Assembly (NCBI GenBank): GCA_002633025.1
Contig: NMRB01000251.1
Location: forward strand, 145,555-209,554
From: Notospermus geniculatus
Lineage: Eukaryota; Nemertea; Pilidiophora; Heteronemertea; Lineidae
Length of the DNA stretch: 64,000 nt
Direction: 5' to 3'
Shown: positions 23,890-36,105 of the stretch, piece by piece
Position numbering within the stretch: the first letter of the stretch is position 1
Layout: every line of letters begins with the position of its first letter
The notes under the pieces: generated by a model
Databases searched by the model: none
What the model was told of the DNA's origin: nothing
Seen by the model: the letters and a program-made list of their open reading frames with translations, nothing else
Position numbers and translations under genes: made by a program

Positions 23890-25590
23890 CAGAGATTTCG
23901 GTACCGGTATGTGTGGTATCAGCTTTAGGAAAGAATGTCGAATCATTTTGCGAGGGACAGTGTGAGTGACGAAGTCATCAGGCCTTCAACGATACCCCAA
24001 CGTTACAGGGCATTGATGTGCCGGAGCTACTAACACGATAAGTTCTCTGATGACCAATCAACAATTCTACCTCAAACATTTGCAATGTGAATTGTTTTCG
24101 GGATTGTGATGATTAGAATTCGAAACATGCCAACCATCAAGGGTATAACTGTCAATTATGATATCAGTCGAAGGGCCGACACATGAATATACTACATGAA
24201 ATCACAAAAGAGCTGTAATAGAAATAAGGAATTCAAGAAGAATAGTCAAAAGGCCCCCGATGAAGGGAATTCTCAACAGCAAACACAGCAGAAGATGTTG
24301 AAAATGTTCTATTTCAGAAGAAAACGTGAGTCGGGTAAGAAACGACCCTGTGGACTCTTTCAACTCTCAACAGTCTGTTGAGCATGAGATAAGACTATAT
24401 GAGTGATTTCAATAGGGAAACTAGACATCCGACCGGATAATTTAGTTAAGAACACTTAGAGGCGAACAGCATTAATGACCAATCTTTCTATCTGAATTGG
24501 ATGTGACGGGTTTGCTAACTAGTCGCCAAGAGACGGAGCTTTTGTTTCAGTTGGGGGTTGTGCCGTCATGTCTTCACCGGGGGAGGTTGGCCGTCGACTG
24601 ATAAGCTTCCTGTGGAAGATCGCGATGTAGGCATTGTTCTGTCTCAGAATCAACATTTACACAAAAGTATTTTTGTATCCAAGTGTAAATTGCATTTCAT
24701 GTCTTTCGATAGGGCGTCTGCTCCAGTTTGTTGGAGCTGTTTATGAAACTATGGTGATATTTAAGAGGAATATTGGCATCAACGAAACGTTCCTGGGAAG
24801 ATCTAAGTTTAGTTACTGCGTCTGATGATCGTGACGAAAGTCAAACGAACAGTTGGATGCAACAGAAAGCATCAGACTCCTCGAAATCGATCATAAAGTT
24901 GAACAACATGAAGTCGTCCATTAACAACAGGGACAGCAGTCTTGGATTTCAAATGAGCGGAAACAGAACTCTCCCACTTTCTGCCACTGAGTAGCCAAGT
25001 GGAAAATTTACAGGGATTTTAAAAAAACGCGATACTTCGTGCATATCAATAACAAAGCTTTCATCTATAACTGAAAACGACGGTGCTGTATCAGGTTTTG
25101 GGATGCTTTCACGGATATGATCTCAGCTCATGCCATGTTAGCGCAACAAGTTACCAATGGTTTTACTTTGTGCAACACGAGAAAGGAGGGTTTGTCATTT
25201 ACTTCTACTCAGCGACAAACTACTTGAAGAATAAAAATCTCTCCTCTTGTCAGATAAAAGCAATGTGTAATCAGACATGTGGTTTACCTTGCGGATAATT
25301 TGTTTATGGTGCAGAGATGAGCTCAGGTACAACGACGGGACCACGGCGAATCGTCGCTTGTGATATTCTACCAATCCAAATCACCCAGGGTTACATTCAT
25401 TTTTTTCTCTCTGATATTTACTTGATCAGAAAAAAAACCGAGTCGTTGGAAACTGAGTTGCTAGGTTTCCTACGGGAACAGCATAGTGTCATTGCTTCCT
25501 CGTTTCAACCACCATTTCCGTCTGTCTAAAGTACATGTACGCAACTTGTTGTCAAGTGCCAAGTGCTTTCCAGAGCACCTCTTACCACCG
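23890..25590. other. non-coding, nothing recognised
   Basis: Small frames at 24196-24381 and 24558-24994 match no known protein. Confidence 0.4.
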
Positions 25591-25687
25591 ACCAGTATGC
25601 GCAATGGAAAATGTATTGTTATTTTTTCGCAGTGCTGCTTCCAAACAAACCATTCTCTGTTCCGCAGACTGGTAACCAAGGATTGGC
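25590..25687 (+). repeat. palindromic repeat (GGAAAATGC family), copy D
   Basis: AATGGAAAATGTATTGTTATTT, then GCTGCTTCCAAACAAA, then CTCTGTTCCG and ACTGGT follow the same order as copy B reverse-complemented. This is the most diverged copy and its ends are not sharp. Confidence 0.55.
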
Positions 25688-25843
25688 TGTAACTCTAGGT
25701 CTATAATAGCCTATATTTAAAACTGTTTTCGCTGAAGTCCCAAGCACGTATTTTGGCGGTGTTCGTTCTTCTGCTTTCCCCTCTTCCACCCCAAGGTGGC
25801 AAACTCAAAAGGTTTGTCGCTCATACTATACACCATGTTCTAA

Positions 25844-25967
25844 TAGGTATCCGCCACGGGTTACTGACGACTACGTCATGTACGTGCGGCAGTAACCCCA
25901 TGCATGCGTTATGCACTGATCTTATCGTAGTCGTACGTAGTCGTCAGTAACCCGTGGCGGATACCTA
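25844..25967. mobile_element. MITE with perfect 33-bp inverted arms
   Basis: TAGGTATCCGCCACGGG... (25844-25876) is exactly complementary to 25935-25967, around a 58-bp loop. There is no coding capacity. The target duplication is ambiguous because the flanking TA is part of the palindrome. Confidence 0.8.
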
Positions 25968-25969
25968 GT

Positions 25970-28900
25970 ACGACCGCCAGGATGCTTTTTTACAGGATTG
26001 CGAATATAAGCCAGTCAGTTCCTGGTTGTGCTTACTTCGGACATATGGAGACAGACAAAACAGATGCCTAACACCAAAGACGCAGCGAAATGTACGCTTG
26101 GTGTCAGGTGAAGCTGGAGGAAGAGACCCCAGTGCATTCACCATCTACAATGTCGTGTCGTTGACCATCTGCGTTCCGCCCTCGCTCGCTACGTACAGGT
26201 GGTAACGTCTGCTGGTCTAATGATTCCGCCACCTTGCACGACGTCGACGTATGTCAGTTCATCTCTCATGTACCTGGCATAATCGATCATCAATCTCCTG
26301 TCAATCCCTCTGAGACTTGGAGTTTTCAGTTAATTTAACAAATAATGACTTTACTTCATTCAATCTTCGCTAACGTCCAAATCGATACATTCTCCAGCCG
26401 GTGTTGAACGATCGTGTTTACCTTAAGTATTGATATGTCTGGTCAGTTTAAGCTAATGATTTCAGACGTTTTCTCCGTCTATTTCTCCCAGTACGTTCTT
26501 TACAAATGCTTCTTCCTGTAAGGTCGAATGCTCTTTAACAAACTCGTCTTGGAAGGTAACGGCAATGACCAACACCTCCAAAGGACATACCAGATTTAGG
26601 AATCAGTGAGATATTTCAATTTTAGGGTCCAGCAGAGAGAGATTCGCTGAAGGCCTTGTTGCACCTGTCGTGAACGTTTCACGCCACGTTGATTGCCCGC
26701 CGGTGGTGAAACTTTAGTCATTTTCTGCTGGAATGCTTCCGAATAATGGATACGGCTTTAAAACGCTACCTAAACTCGGTTGAACGAGGACGCCGTAACA
26801 TCTTCGCCAGACCCCTCTACCATATATACCGCTGGTGGCGTCGACAGAAAAGGTTCATACATGCTGCCATATCATTATCCTATGGGTTTTTTTCTACCAA
26901 AGCAAATCAACACATCAGCACCTATCTCCACAGCAGAGCCAACAGAATAGTACTGATGACCGGAAGTAATCAAGCTGGACATGCGCAGCACTTTACTCAG
27001 CGCCCAAGAGGGGCAGAGAAAGACCTGACATCGGTTAAAATCAGAGACAACCACAGTACATAGGGTTAATATTCTGCGTGGTCCCGTACTTTCTGATTCT
27101 CTTAACCTGAAAAAATCGATATCTCAGAGGACTCCAAAAGCACTCACACAGGAAGAAAACCAAGAGCAAACTGAAGACGACGTATTTACCTGAGAAATCT
27201 ATTAAAGCTTGTTATTCGCTCTACATCCGTTAGAGAAGAAAGGCGCTATCGAAGATACCTTCCATTCCGAGACATTTTATGCTGCGTTGCATCCGCTACA
27301 TTCATCGTACAACGATTTTCTTGTGATTATAGATGCTTTGAGGTATCGGTGACAAGTTCCCGCGTGTTTTCTTTTTCCTTCTTTGTGCAATCGTATTCAT
27401 GACATGTCGGACCAGGAAATCCCAGATTTGGGATTTTAGTTTTAACCATTGAGAACATAACATGTTGTGTGTGGAATTTTTTTATGGGATTCCTCTTTCC
27501 GAATGTTCTTTTTCTGTATCATGTCTTTATTATCAACTGACAACAATCACCTCGCCGCATCCCTCCGATTGTAAAGGTCTTTAGCGAACCATCTCAGAGT
27601 GCAGGGTACAGATGCTTCCGTAATTTCAGGACTGCTTGAGTAAAGGCTCCATCTCTCTTTCTTAGATTGAGTCAGCTCCAACTCCACAGAGATTTTGAAT
27701 CTTTTCTCAGCCCCTCCATACTCCACCTCGCGAAAACAAGGAATTCATGTCCTGGGACAGACTCTAAACCGAGATCGTGCCTTCATTTCGCCTTTTCTTG
27801 TAGCTTTGTCTTTCGCTACCCTGACTCATTTGTATTCACCCCAGCAGACTCAATGATGTCCAATGACCACTTCTTTCAGCTTTCCTATGTGTTTCCATCC
27901 ACTTGGCTATGCCTCATATATCTGGTTTGCCACGAGTGGTGTTCTCTGTACATCCACAGAGGACTACAACCAAATGTTGGACTGTCGGATAAGGTTGAGG
28001 CCCACTCATGGCCGCTTTGGCAAACAAACTATGACTGGGCTCCGGGATGCAGTACCATTTTAGTCAAAGCGTCACTGGGACTGTGAGCTAATACTCTTCT
28101 AGACGGTAAACAGTACATTGGCACATGATGGTCCTCCAACACACGAACAATCTTTATTAAACTCTATTTTTGATATATACAAACCCGCAGCCCTCCAGTC
28201 TTATGTTCTCGTAAATGATACGAAACAGGTTGTTGCACTGAAACAACTCTGAACTTCACCCACCTTTTTGCAGTTCGTTGATTGGGATTGGAGTCTGTCT
28301 TGTCTTAGTGACATTGAATGAGTGTCGAGACTCGCGTTGGCGTCGTCAAATCAAAGTGGCGTGTAGCGCTACAACTCGCTAATGATCCCGATTCCCTCAC
28401 AGAAATAGCGATTTTTCAGTGAATAGCGAAATCGACTGAGAGATCAATCAGTACAAGATGGATTAAAGAGAAACAAAGTCTTGGAGGAGATAATCACAAG
28501 ATAATATCTAGAATCAATCGCCGACAGGGACCATAATAGGAAACGTCAAGTCGGAACGAGAAGATCAGCTAATGAGGACGGCACCTTATGTTTGCCTAAA
28601 GCTGAAGAGACAAGGGAATCTTGAAGGGTAACGTGTCTGTGTCCGGAGAACAAAACCTGGAGAATGACACCTTGGCATTTCAGGTGATCGAGTACAACCG
28701 CGGGTGGATCTTGATGGTATGCGGGGAAACGATGACACCAGACCATCCACCAAGACGGCAAGAGGTAAAAGGTATCCTAGGCCCAATTCATACGTCCTCG
28801 CCAACCACTGTGCGGAAGGGAATGCTTGTATATTCCACACTGACNNNNGAAAGCATTTGTGGTAACTGACTCCTGCTGTATGGAAGGCGGACGACGATTA

Positions 28901-29590
28901 AGTAATAGTCTGGCTATTCTGTCGGGAGAAGTACATACGCAAACGTAATTATGTGGAGGCTATTGGTGACATTGTGAATCACCCCGGCCAGTCAGGAGAA
29001 CCCCTCTTATGGCTCTTCGCCGATGAGGTTTGTCATCTCAGAACTCATCCAAATGACTTATTACAGTAGTTACGAGTCACCGAACTATTACAAAAGATGA
29101 ATATACAATGGTTTACACTCTCAGCATTTGGGTGAAGTGACAATTAGACAACTCTCTCTCTGTTTATTATACTGAAACATTTCGGACGTGTTTTGCGATT
29201 TAATCAGAGAAAAAGCATTCTTGCAGGAGCGAATTAATCAAACTCCGTCACTGAGTGCATTTTCTTAGGGTAATATCCACTACGACTTCAGCATACGAAT
29301 GACGACGGGAACGCCAGTACTCTTGGTATTGTGATTGGAAAGAAAATTACAACATTACATCGTCGAGATAATGTAAGCAATCAAATTTGCCATCGGAAAG
29401 GGACTGTATTGGGGATTAAAAGTTAACTGGCGTTGATTAAAATCAAATATCAGTTCTGTATCGAAAATGTACTCGTATAGTTGGTTGATATATGAGTTGT
29501 CTTTTGTCCCACTGTCTGAAAACAGGGAAACATGCGTAGGCCCTATATCCGTAAAGGTCACGTTGTTGTTTTCAGGATTAAGTTCGTAAG
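25970..29590. other. long non-coding stretch; four unresolved bases
   Basis: Open frames of 105 codons (26746-27063) and 139 codons (27667-28086) match nothing I know and have no recognisable splice context. N bases lie at 28845-28848. Confidence 0.35.
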
Positions 29591-29596
29591 GATCTG

Positions 29597-29725
29597 GTTT
29601 AGGGTTAGGGTAGGGTTTCTGATACTGGACACACTGTAATCCTTCTTCCCTCTGGACATACTAATGACCGCGTTCTTTAGAGACGAGTAGGCTACACTAA
29701 ACTCGTAGGCTACACTAAACTCGTA
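29597..29725. repeat. short telomere-like words and an 18-bp tandem pair
   Basis: GGTTTAGGGTTAGGG occurs once at about 29597-29611, too short to be a telomere relic. The unit ACTCGTAGGCTACACTAA is repeated nearly exactly at about 29683-29720. Both are minor. Confidence 0.5.
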
Positions 29726-29878
29726 ACGAAAGAACTACACGTACTTTCTAAAGCCGATTAGAGCACAGCTGGTTCTTATCAGGCAACATGACAAAATCCG
29801 AAACGTGTTTGCTCGCTCCATGCCAGAACTACCCCTTCTTTATAAGGCGGATGAAGCAACAAACTGATTCAACGTCAA

Positions 29879-29938
29879 GCACCGACAGAGGCATTCGAAC
29901 CCGCAACATCTTAACCGTGACTCAATCCCCCACGGTGC
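29879..29938 (-). mobile_element. tRNA-derived SINE head, degraded, minus strand
   Basis: On the minus strand the ends GGCACCG and CGGTGC pair, and GGGTTCGAATGCC is a B-box-like sequence. The segment is only 60 nt, shorter than a tRNA, and the A box is weak, so this is a decayed SINE head rather than a gene. Confidence 0.5.
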
Positions 29939-29939
29939 C

Positions 29940-31055
29940 GCCGCGGCAACTTACGACACAGCCAAGAATTCAAGTGTAAATTTTATCTACATGTATGTCT
30001 GCTGGAACAAATTGATAAATCGCTTTTGGGCGCTGTTGCCAATTAAAGGTACCAAAGTCAGGTGTCCTTCCCCTGGTAATCGCATCACCTGGCCATTAGT
30101 GGCAGTTGCTTCGTTCTCATGATGGTCTTTGATAAGATTTAGAAACGATAATGTGACGACTTGTTGGACACGGGACGAGTGAATCATCGGCCGATGTTGA
30201 GAGCCCGACGCTGAGAGACTTGCTTAGTTTTTCTCTGTCGTGCTGACCTTTGGTCATAATCTTTGTATCTTTACCCTCGCAGGGTAAGCCTCCTTGAAGT
30301 TTTCACCCACATGTACGTTCGGGTGCACATCCAAACAGGCCAAGGGTCACCCCCTCCCCCGCTCTCAGGGCAACGGGCGATTTTTCGTCAGGATTGGCCA
30401 GCCTACGGTGCCCCTCTTCAACGGCTGCCTTTGACCACCGTCTTGAGACTCCCCCGTCCAAAAATCCGCTTCCTCTCCCAAATTCCTGGATTCGTTCCTG
30501 TTGTCGGAGCATTTTGATGAAGTTATTCATGCTACGTATAGAAGACTACATAGTTTCAGGTGACGCAGCTTCCAACATTTGATCTCGTCCCAACCAATTA
30601 CACTTTGCTTGCTAAATTACCGACGAATCTACCCAACTGTTGTTACAAGTAATAAGCGATGGGAATAGAAAGATAAGCGTACGGTGTCTCATTTTAAACT
30701 TAATTGATCTGGTTAACTGGTCCCGATCATCTGATACAGCTCACCAAGGATCGCTTCCTCGGAACAAAACTTGGAGAATCACGACCAGGGTCGTCTGGGC
30801 AGATAATGAGCGCGATATTAATCCCTACTTTTAATTTGATTATATCCTTTGAGAGTGTCGCGTCGTGAAAGGTTTGGCCGGTGGAAAACTTTACCAGTTA
30901 GGATTATTAATCATGCCGTGATGACGGGGTATGTGTCAGGTTTTTGAGCCGGTCCTGCTCCCTTCAAGATCTCTGACGGAAGTGAAAAGAGCAGGGGACG
31001 AACTTACATGTTTGGGATGCAAATGACCCACCGTATATCCCTGTGTGTTGCTAAT
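29940..31055. other. non-coding, nothing recognised
   Basis: No supported gene or repeat. Confidence 0.4.
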
Positions 31056-31059
31056 GTGA

Positions 31060-31573
31060 TAGAATCTAATGCCCTGTCCTACTCATGCCTGCCAGTCTGC
31101 ATTGTTTGTATCGGGATTAAGGGTTTTGTTCTCTCTCTACGTTGAGTGGATCTTAAAGGGACTAGGAAAATTTGTTCAAGCTTCGGTTATTACAAAATGC
31201 TAGTCTTTCATGATAAATTCCCACCGTCAATTCACTTTTTCAATTATCTGTTACTTTCTGGCACCCAGACAAATCAGTTATCACCACACCATGGAACATT
31301 CACCACGTCACTGGGAACCTAATCAACATAATAAAGTACAAGCTCGCCCCATACAAAACATACAGCGAGAGAGTCCCAGTGACGTGGTGAATTCTCCATG
31401 GTGTGGTGATGACTGATTTGTCTGCGTGCCAGTAATTAACACTTAATTGAAAAAGTGAATTGACGGTGGGAATTTATCATGAAAGACTAGCATTTTGTAA
31501 TAAGCGAAGCTTGAAAAAATTTTCCTAGTCCCTTTAATCCCTAGATGTATTGTTGGGGGCATTAGATTCTATA
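31060..31573. mobile_element. outer MITE ends (ATAGAATCTAATGCCC) enclosing a large foldback
   Basis: ATAGAATCTAATGCCC near 31062 and GGGGGCATTAGATTCTAT near 31557 are inverted and match the ends of the elements at 60430-60609 and 62298-62470. The whole TTAA element at 31153-31537 sits between them. This suggests a TTAA element inserted into an older MITE. Confidence 0.55.
31153..31537. mobile_element. TTAA-flanked foldback element with about 160-bp arms
   Basis: The left arm 31157-31316 and right arm 31374-31533 are inverted with few mismatches; both outer ends read AGGGACTAGGAAAATTT. The spacer is 57 bp. TTAA flanks each end (31153-31156 and 31534-31537), the target signature of piggyBac-type transposition. 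There is no transposase frame. The terminal AGGGA resembles other TTAA elements here (52500-52743 and the outer arm of the 57036-58410 nest). Confidence 0.8.
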
Positions 31574-31701
31574 AGCAGTGCCGCCACGAAAAGCCGTTGA
31601 TAAATATGAGGTAATAGACGAGAATATGGACGGAACCCTCTCTAGCCACACCACTAAGGAATGGGGTAACAGAACCCATACGAATGGGGAGCGCCTTCGC
31701 A

Positions 31702-31915
31702 GGTTTGTTTGTCATGCCACCAATAGGGAGTTTAAGAAATCAAACGATAAACGTTAACTTTACGACAACGTTATTTTTCTAATGCGAATTCACCAGATTA
31801 TATATTGCGTTTTCGGTACAAAAAATAACGTTGTCGTAAAGTTAACGTTTATCGTTTGATTTCTTAAACTCCCTATTGTCATACTCCGTACGACATTAGC
31901 GGCATGACAAACAGA
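31702..31915. mobile_element. foldback MITE with perfect 58-bp arms
   Basis: 31721-31778 (starting CAATAGGGAGTTTAAGAAAT) is exactly complementary to 31821-31878, around a 42-bp AT-rich loop. An outer inverted pair, TTTGTCATGCC at about 31708 and GGCATGACAAAC at about 31902, extends the structure on each side. An extra 20-odd bp on the right interrupts it. Confidence 0.8.
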
Positions 31916-31919
31916 ACTT

Positions 31920-32910
31920 GAGTGTCGTCCATCCCATCATTGTTTATGATCCGTTACAGACTTAAATTCAATTTCCCTTTAGGCCTGCAGCTTCGGTTTG
32001 CCGAATTCGGTTGTACAGGAATGGTAGTGATGGGCCCAACGCCACGGGAAGTGCTGTCGGAGGAATGTAATTTCGAATGGACTGCGCCTGAAAGACGTGT
32101 GATCAGCATCATGCAAAAAAACGCTCGTCGTGATTATGCCACGGGATTGTAATTATTTTGAAAATGGAAATGATTAAGTGAAACAAAAATCAATTATTGC
32201 TGGATTAGGCACAAATGTTGAAGAGCAGTCAAAACCAATCGCATTATGAAGATATCACATCACGTTCGTCAAGTGACTACTCAGGTTTAACCGTTATTCG
32301 CTTCTTGGAAAGATCTTCAGCACATTTCCTTGACCCATCACCCTTAACTAATACATGTAACTAATTACGTGAAGTGATAGTACCTCATATTAGGAGGCCA
32401 TCCCCCTTCCCCCCCCCCACACACACCACCACCACCACTAGCATTATCACATTGTGGAGCTTCCCGAATGGTGACTCTATCAGCAGTCGAACCCAAGCCC
32501 TCTCGGTCACAAGTCCGAAGCTCAGTAATTGCACCACAGCCCCTCCAACCACCCATCCACCTCCACACACTGGATATTATCAACAACACTTCCTGGTACA
32601 CCCGTCTTGAAAAATCAGAAGTACTTTGAAAAGGTGTTCAAAATAGTTTCCATTTTTCCATTCTTCAGCTAGTTAACATTTGACTTTCGTCTACAGACTG
32701 CAATGGCTTTCAAACCACCGTCTCAGACAATTCCAACCAGAATATTACCAAATATCGATTAGCACTTAAGGAATGGCTAAGAGGAGAATAATTTCAGTTA
32801 AAGATTATAAAGTCGATGAGAAGAGGCTGTAAAGTTCAAATCGGTTCCCACATAAATCATTGAATTATAATGTGAAGTTTTGCCATTGTCTCGAAGTGTG
32901 ATTTCTTTCC
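31920..32910. other. non-coding; short C-rich and CAC-rich low-complexity run
   Basis: A CCCCCC/CACACA/CCACCA run lies at about 32402-32440. Nothing else is seen. Confidence 0.45.
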
Positions 32911-32918
32911 TGCAACAC

Positions 32919-32938
32919 CACGTGACCATGTGACGTCA
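32919..32938. promoter_or_regulatory. E-box and CRE pair
   Basis: CACGTGAC (32919-32926) and TGACGTCA (32931-32938) are separated by four bases. Both are full matches to bHLH-ZIP and CREB/ATF sites and often lie close to start sites, but no gene start can be shown next to them. Confidence 0.25.
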
Positions 32939-33102
32939 TTTGTTGGTCGTCTAATGCAGCGCCCACATCGTTTGACAGAGAATGTTTTGTTTAACACCAA
33001 CTTGGCAAGAAATGAATTTTCCGCACCAGAAATTTTTCAGCGAAGAAGTGTGAATAGTAGGCTTTTAAACAATATCACCAATGATCCCAGATTGAGGGCC
33101 GT

Positions 33103-33211
33103 ATTCTAGAACCTTCCTTAACTCTAAGGTTTACCTTTAGCTATTGTTTGTACAGCAGAATACAGAAGCTTAAAAGTGAGTTAAGGTCAGGAGGCTCTAT
33201 ATACGGGCCTT
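33103..33211. mobile_element. MITE of the GGGCCGTATTCTAGAA family, copy 3
   Basis: The left end GGGCCGTATTCTAGAACC and TTCCTTAACTCTAAGG match the copies at 4841-4958 and 4963-5082. The right end is more decayed (GAGGCTCTATATACGGGCC). Confidence 0.7.
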
Positions 33212-35823
33212 AAACTTCAGCATTTGTCCAACTTGAACAACAGCGTTTTCCAAACATGAGCATGATATTCTACGTAAAGGGATTCTATTATAACTAGAAT
33301 CCTAAGATTAATGGCTTTTAGACGAGGTAAATACTCTATCGGTATTTTTTTAAATTTCGCAGCACCATTGAGCCCGCGGGTCGTATGGGAGAAGAACATT
33401 TCGGAAAGTGACAGAGCTCACGTACTACAAAACGGAAAGAAAGATATTTGCGAGAACATACTAGCCCCCGGTCTTCGTTTGTTGCTATTGAAAGAGAATA
33501 CGGTGTGTTGACAGATACTTTTCATGCCTAGAATCTTCGCGGCAGTACGTGTCGTCTAAAAACTCTCGACATGTAGATCTTGAAACGCCATCTAACTTCA
33601 AAGAAAAACATGTTAAAGTCTAGTTTTTAGGTTGGTCTTTGAATTTGGAAGGCGAGGACGAAGTCGAAGATTCGGCAAGCTATTAGACACAAATATACTG
33701 ATAATGGTACTGAGTTAACACTGTTTTCAAAAGGGGACTGACTGTTTACCGAAAAATATCCGGAAAAAGTTGTCTCGGAATCAAATTAGGTATACTAATT
33801 TGAAGACGTTGAAGTAATCCCGCACGCAAGCAAGTCCGTCTGGATCAGGTGGTTTACGACTAAATGACAACATCGACTTGGATAATATTTCAAATTGTCT
33901 CACATTCATCCCGTGTCTTCAGACACTTAAACAGTCACAAAGTTGATAATGAACTAATGATACATGTAATAGCCGAACTGCAACCAATTTAGATATACGC
34001 TCCGCCACGTTAGCCTAAAATGAAAGCGGTCTTTGAAATTTAACTATCACGCAAATAGGTAATTATCTTCCTAATATATTTGGCTTAAATCTATACACAA
34101 GTCGACGGATGCTCCTTAATGTACATATTATGTGATGTCTTGTCCCATGGTGCAAGAAGGAATCTTGGCACTACACGAGCCAACAAGTTTGCTTAAAGAT
34201 GAAATCAATCTTTGGAGAGTGTTTCCTACTGCCGAAGGCTAAGATGAAAACTAACAGCACATCGCCCTGTTTCTATTAGTAGCCTACCAGCAAATCGTGG
34301 GCTGGGTCCATATACATGTATATTCATAAACATATTTAAGGGTATCTTTTCTGTTGAACAAAGGATAAGTGTCACACTTATATGTTGACCTAAGTTGTTT
34401 CATGAATATGGTCCACAGGATTAACTGGTTTTAAAGACCCAGGCTTCCTGTGCCTACAAATGGACATATATAACATCGACAAAAGGCACAAAGAATTTGG
34501 GTCAAGTTAAAATGCACATAGCCGCAGTTAATCCTCGGCGTATGAAACGTTAGACAAAAGGCAAGTGAGATCAATTTCAATATATATGTAGCATTCATTC
34601 TGGCCCAAACGGCGTGCAAAGAACAACGAGCCCCCCCCCCCCCNNNNNNNNNNNNNNNNNNNNNNNNNNNNNNNNNNNNNNNNNNNNNNNNNACAATTAA
34701 AATGGCTCACGTGGATTTCAGCTCGATTAAGCCAAGCTGTTGACACCCAGGAAACGTTTAGCACTAAACCGTCACATCATTTTCACAGCTATTTAGATAC
34801 ATTTAATCCTTGAAACCACTCAATATGCTTGGTAACTTAATCCTGCAGTATTGACTCGATGCCATAAAGCCACTTGTCTTGAAAGAGGCGTCAGAACGTA
34901 GAGGATTCCAATTTCAGTCCGTTATTAGCGAGGGACGAGACCTGAATGTGAAACAGCTCAGGGATTAGATCAATAGTCTCTCATTCTACATCAACTGTTT
35001 GAATTTAATTCTACAACGTTTTTCAATTGTTTTTATCTTAACAGGTTTCGTCAATTATCTCATAGCCTAGAGATGAAATTTGCTATTTTGAAGATTCATT
35101 GCTGCAACACTCGTCAACACAGACACCTCTCAGAATAAAGTACATTTGTGTTCCAGCGTGGGCAGTTCTCTCAACTCCCGTAGCTTAATAGTGACAAGAA
35201 GTAAACTGGCAGGTTCTGGAGATTAAACAGCGACAGTCAATCTGGCAAGTTCTAGAACTTGTTCTGAGATGTCACGGAGGAAAAAAAACGTTCTACCGAA
35301 GTTTTAATCACTGTGGGCACGGCATTTCAATTTCGAGTACTATTGCCATGCGCCAACTCTTCCATCTTTCATCTAATTATCTAGCGACTGCACCGACTTC
35401 TTATCACAAGAAGTGATTTTGCAGAACAAGACAAAAATTTACCTCAAACACCCCAGCAATGTCAATAGATGATATCCTGCCTTAGCCCACAAACAATATT
35501 TTTCGACTGAACGCCTAGGGGTGGGTGCGATAAAACCAGGCTCTGTTGTATAATGTTCACGTTATTCAGAATAATCTCATTCAACACAGGCCTACTCAGC
35601 TAAAACCCATCAACAGAACATAAAAACCATCGCCCCAACTATGGCACCAAGGAAACAACGTTTATAGTTCTCGGTGCTTGTTTTAAAAGCGGATCACAAA
35701 TGTCTTGCTTCAGGTTCAGAATCGAGTTTTCTCATCGTCTCTTTTGAGCTTCTCCCTATAGTTCACTTGTCAAGTAAACGAGTGTCTAATGCTGATATTA
35801 ACGTTTCCCCATTTGACGTCACC
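33212..35823. other. non-coding; assembly gap after a poly-C run
   Basis: Thirteen C bases (34631-34643) run straight into 49 N bases (34644-34692), as expected where sequencing stalls on a homopolymer. No gene or repeat is seen. Confidence 0.5.
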
Positions 35824-35937
35824 CAGGCGCGGATCCGGGGGTGGGGCACACCCGGCCCGTGCCCCCTCTATTTTGTGGAAAATCTTGATGTGCGCTGGCT
35901 GTGCCCCCTCTTTTCCATGATTCTGGATCCGCCCCTG
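35824..35937. mobile_element. short MITE with CAGGCGCGGATCC ends
   Basis: CAGGCGCGGATCC at the left and GGATCCGCCCCTG at the right are inverted. TCACC lies just outside both ends as a possible target duplication. Ends of this GGCGCGGATCC type are widespread in animal MITEs. A fragment with the same start is at 50640. Confidence 0.7.
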
Positions 35938-36012
35938 TCACCAAAGGAATTCAAGAACTGCCGTCAGCTGTGACTGTACTCTTTGTGTGGCCATTCAAAT
36001 CATTAGTCTTTT

Positions 36013-36105
36013 CTGGTCTCTCCAACTGAAAAGTGCCTAAGGAAGACCCCGGTTGGGGTCGAAAATTCGCAAGTTTCTGGAAGTTAACTTCTTGATATTT
36101 ATCAT
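36013..36105 (+). repeat. dispersed repeat with GACCCC/GGGGTC hairpin, copy 2
   Basis: It is co-linear with 14976-15066: AACTGAAAAGTGCC, GGAAGACCCCGG, TGGGGTCGAAAATTC, TTTCTGGAA, AACTTCTTG and TTTATCATTT. The hairpin arms are preserved in both copies. Confidence 0.6.

Noticed and set aside
26746-28086. Frames of 105 and 139 codons
   Set aside because: There is no domain, no convincing splice or promoter context, and no resemblance to known proteins.
29597-29611. Interstitial telomere repeat
   Set aside because: Only two or so TTAGGG units are present, within chance expectation.
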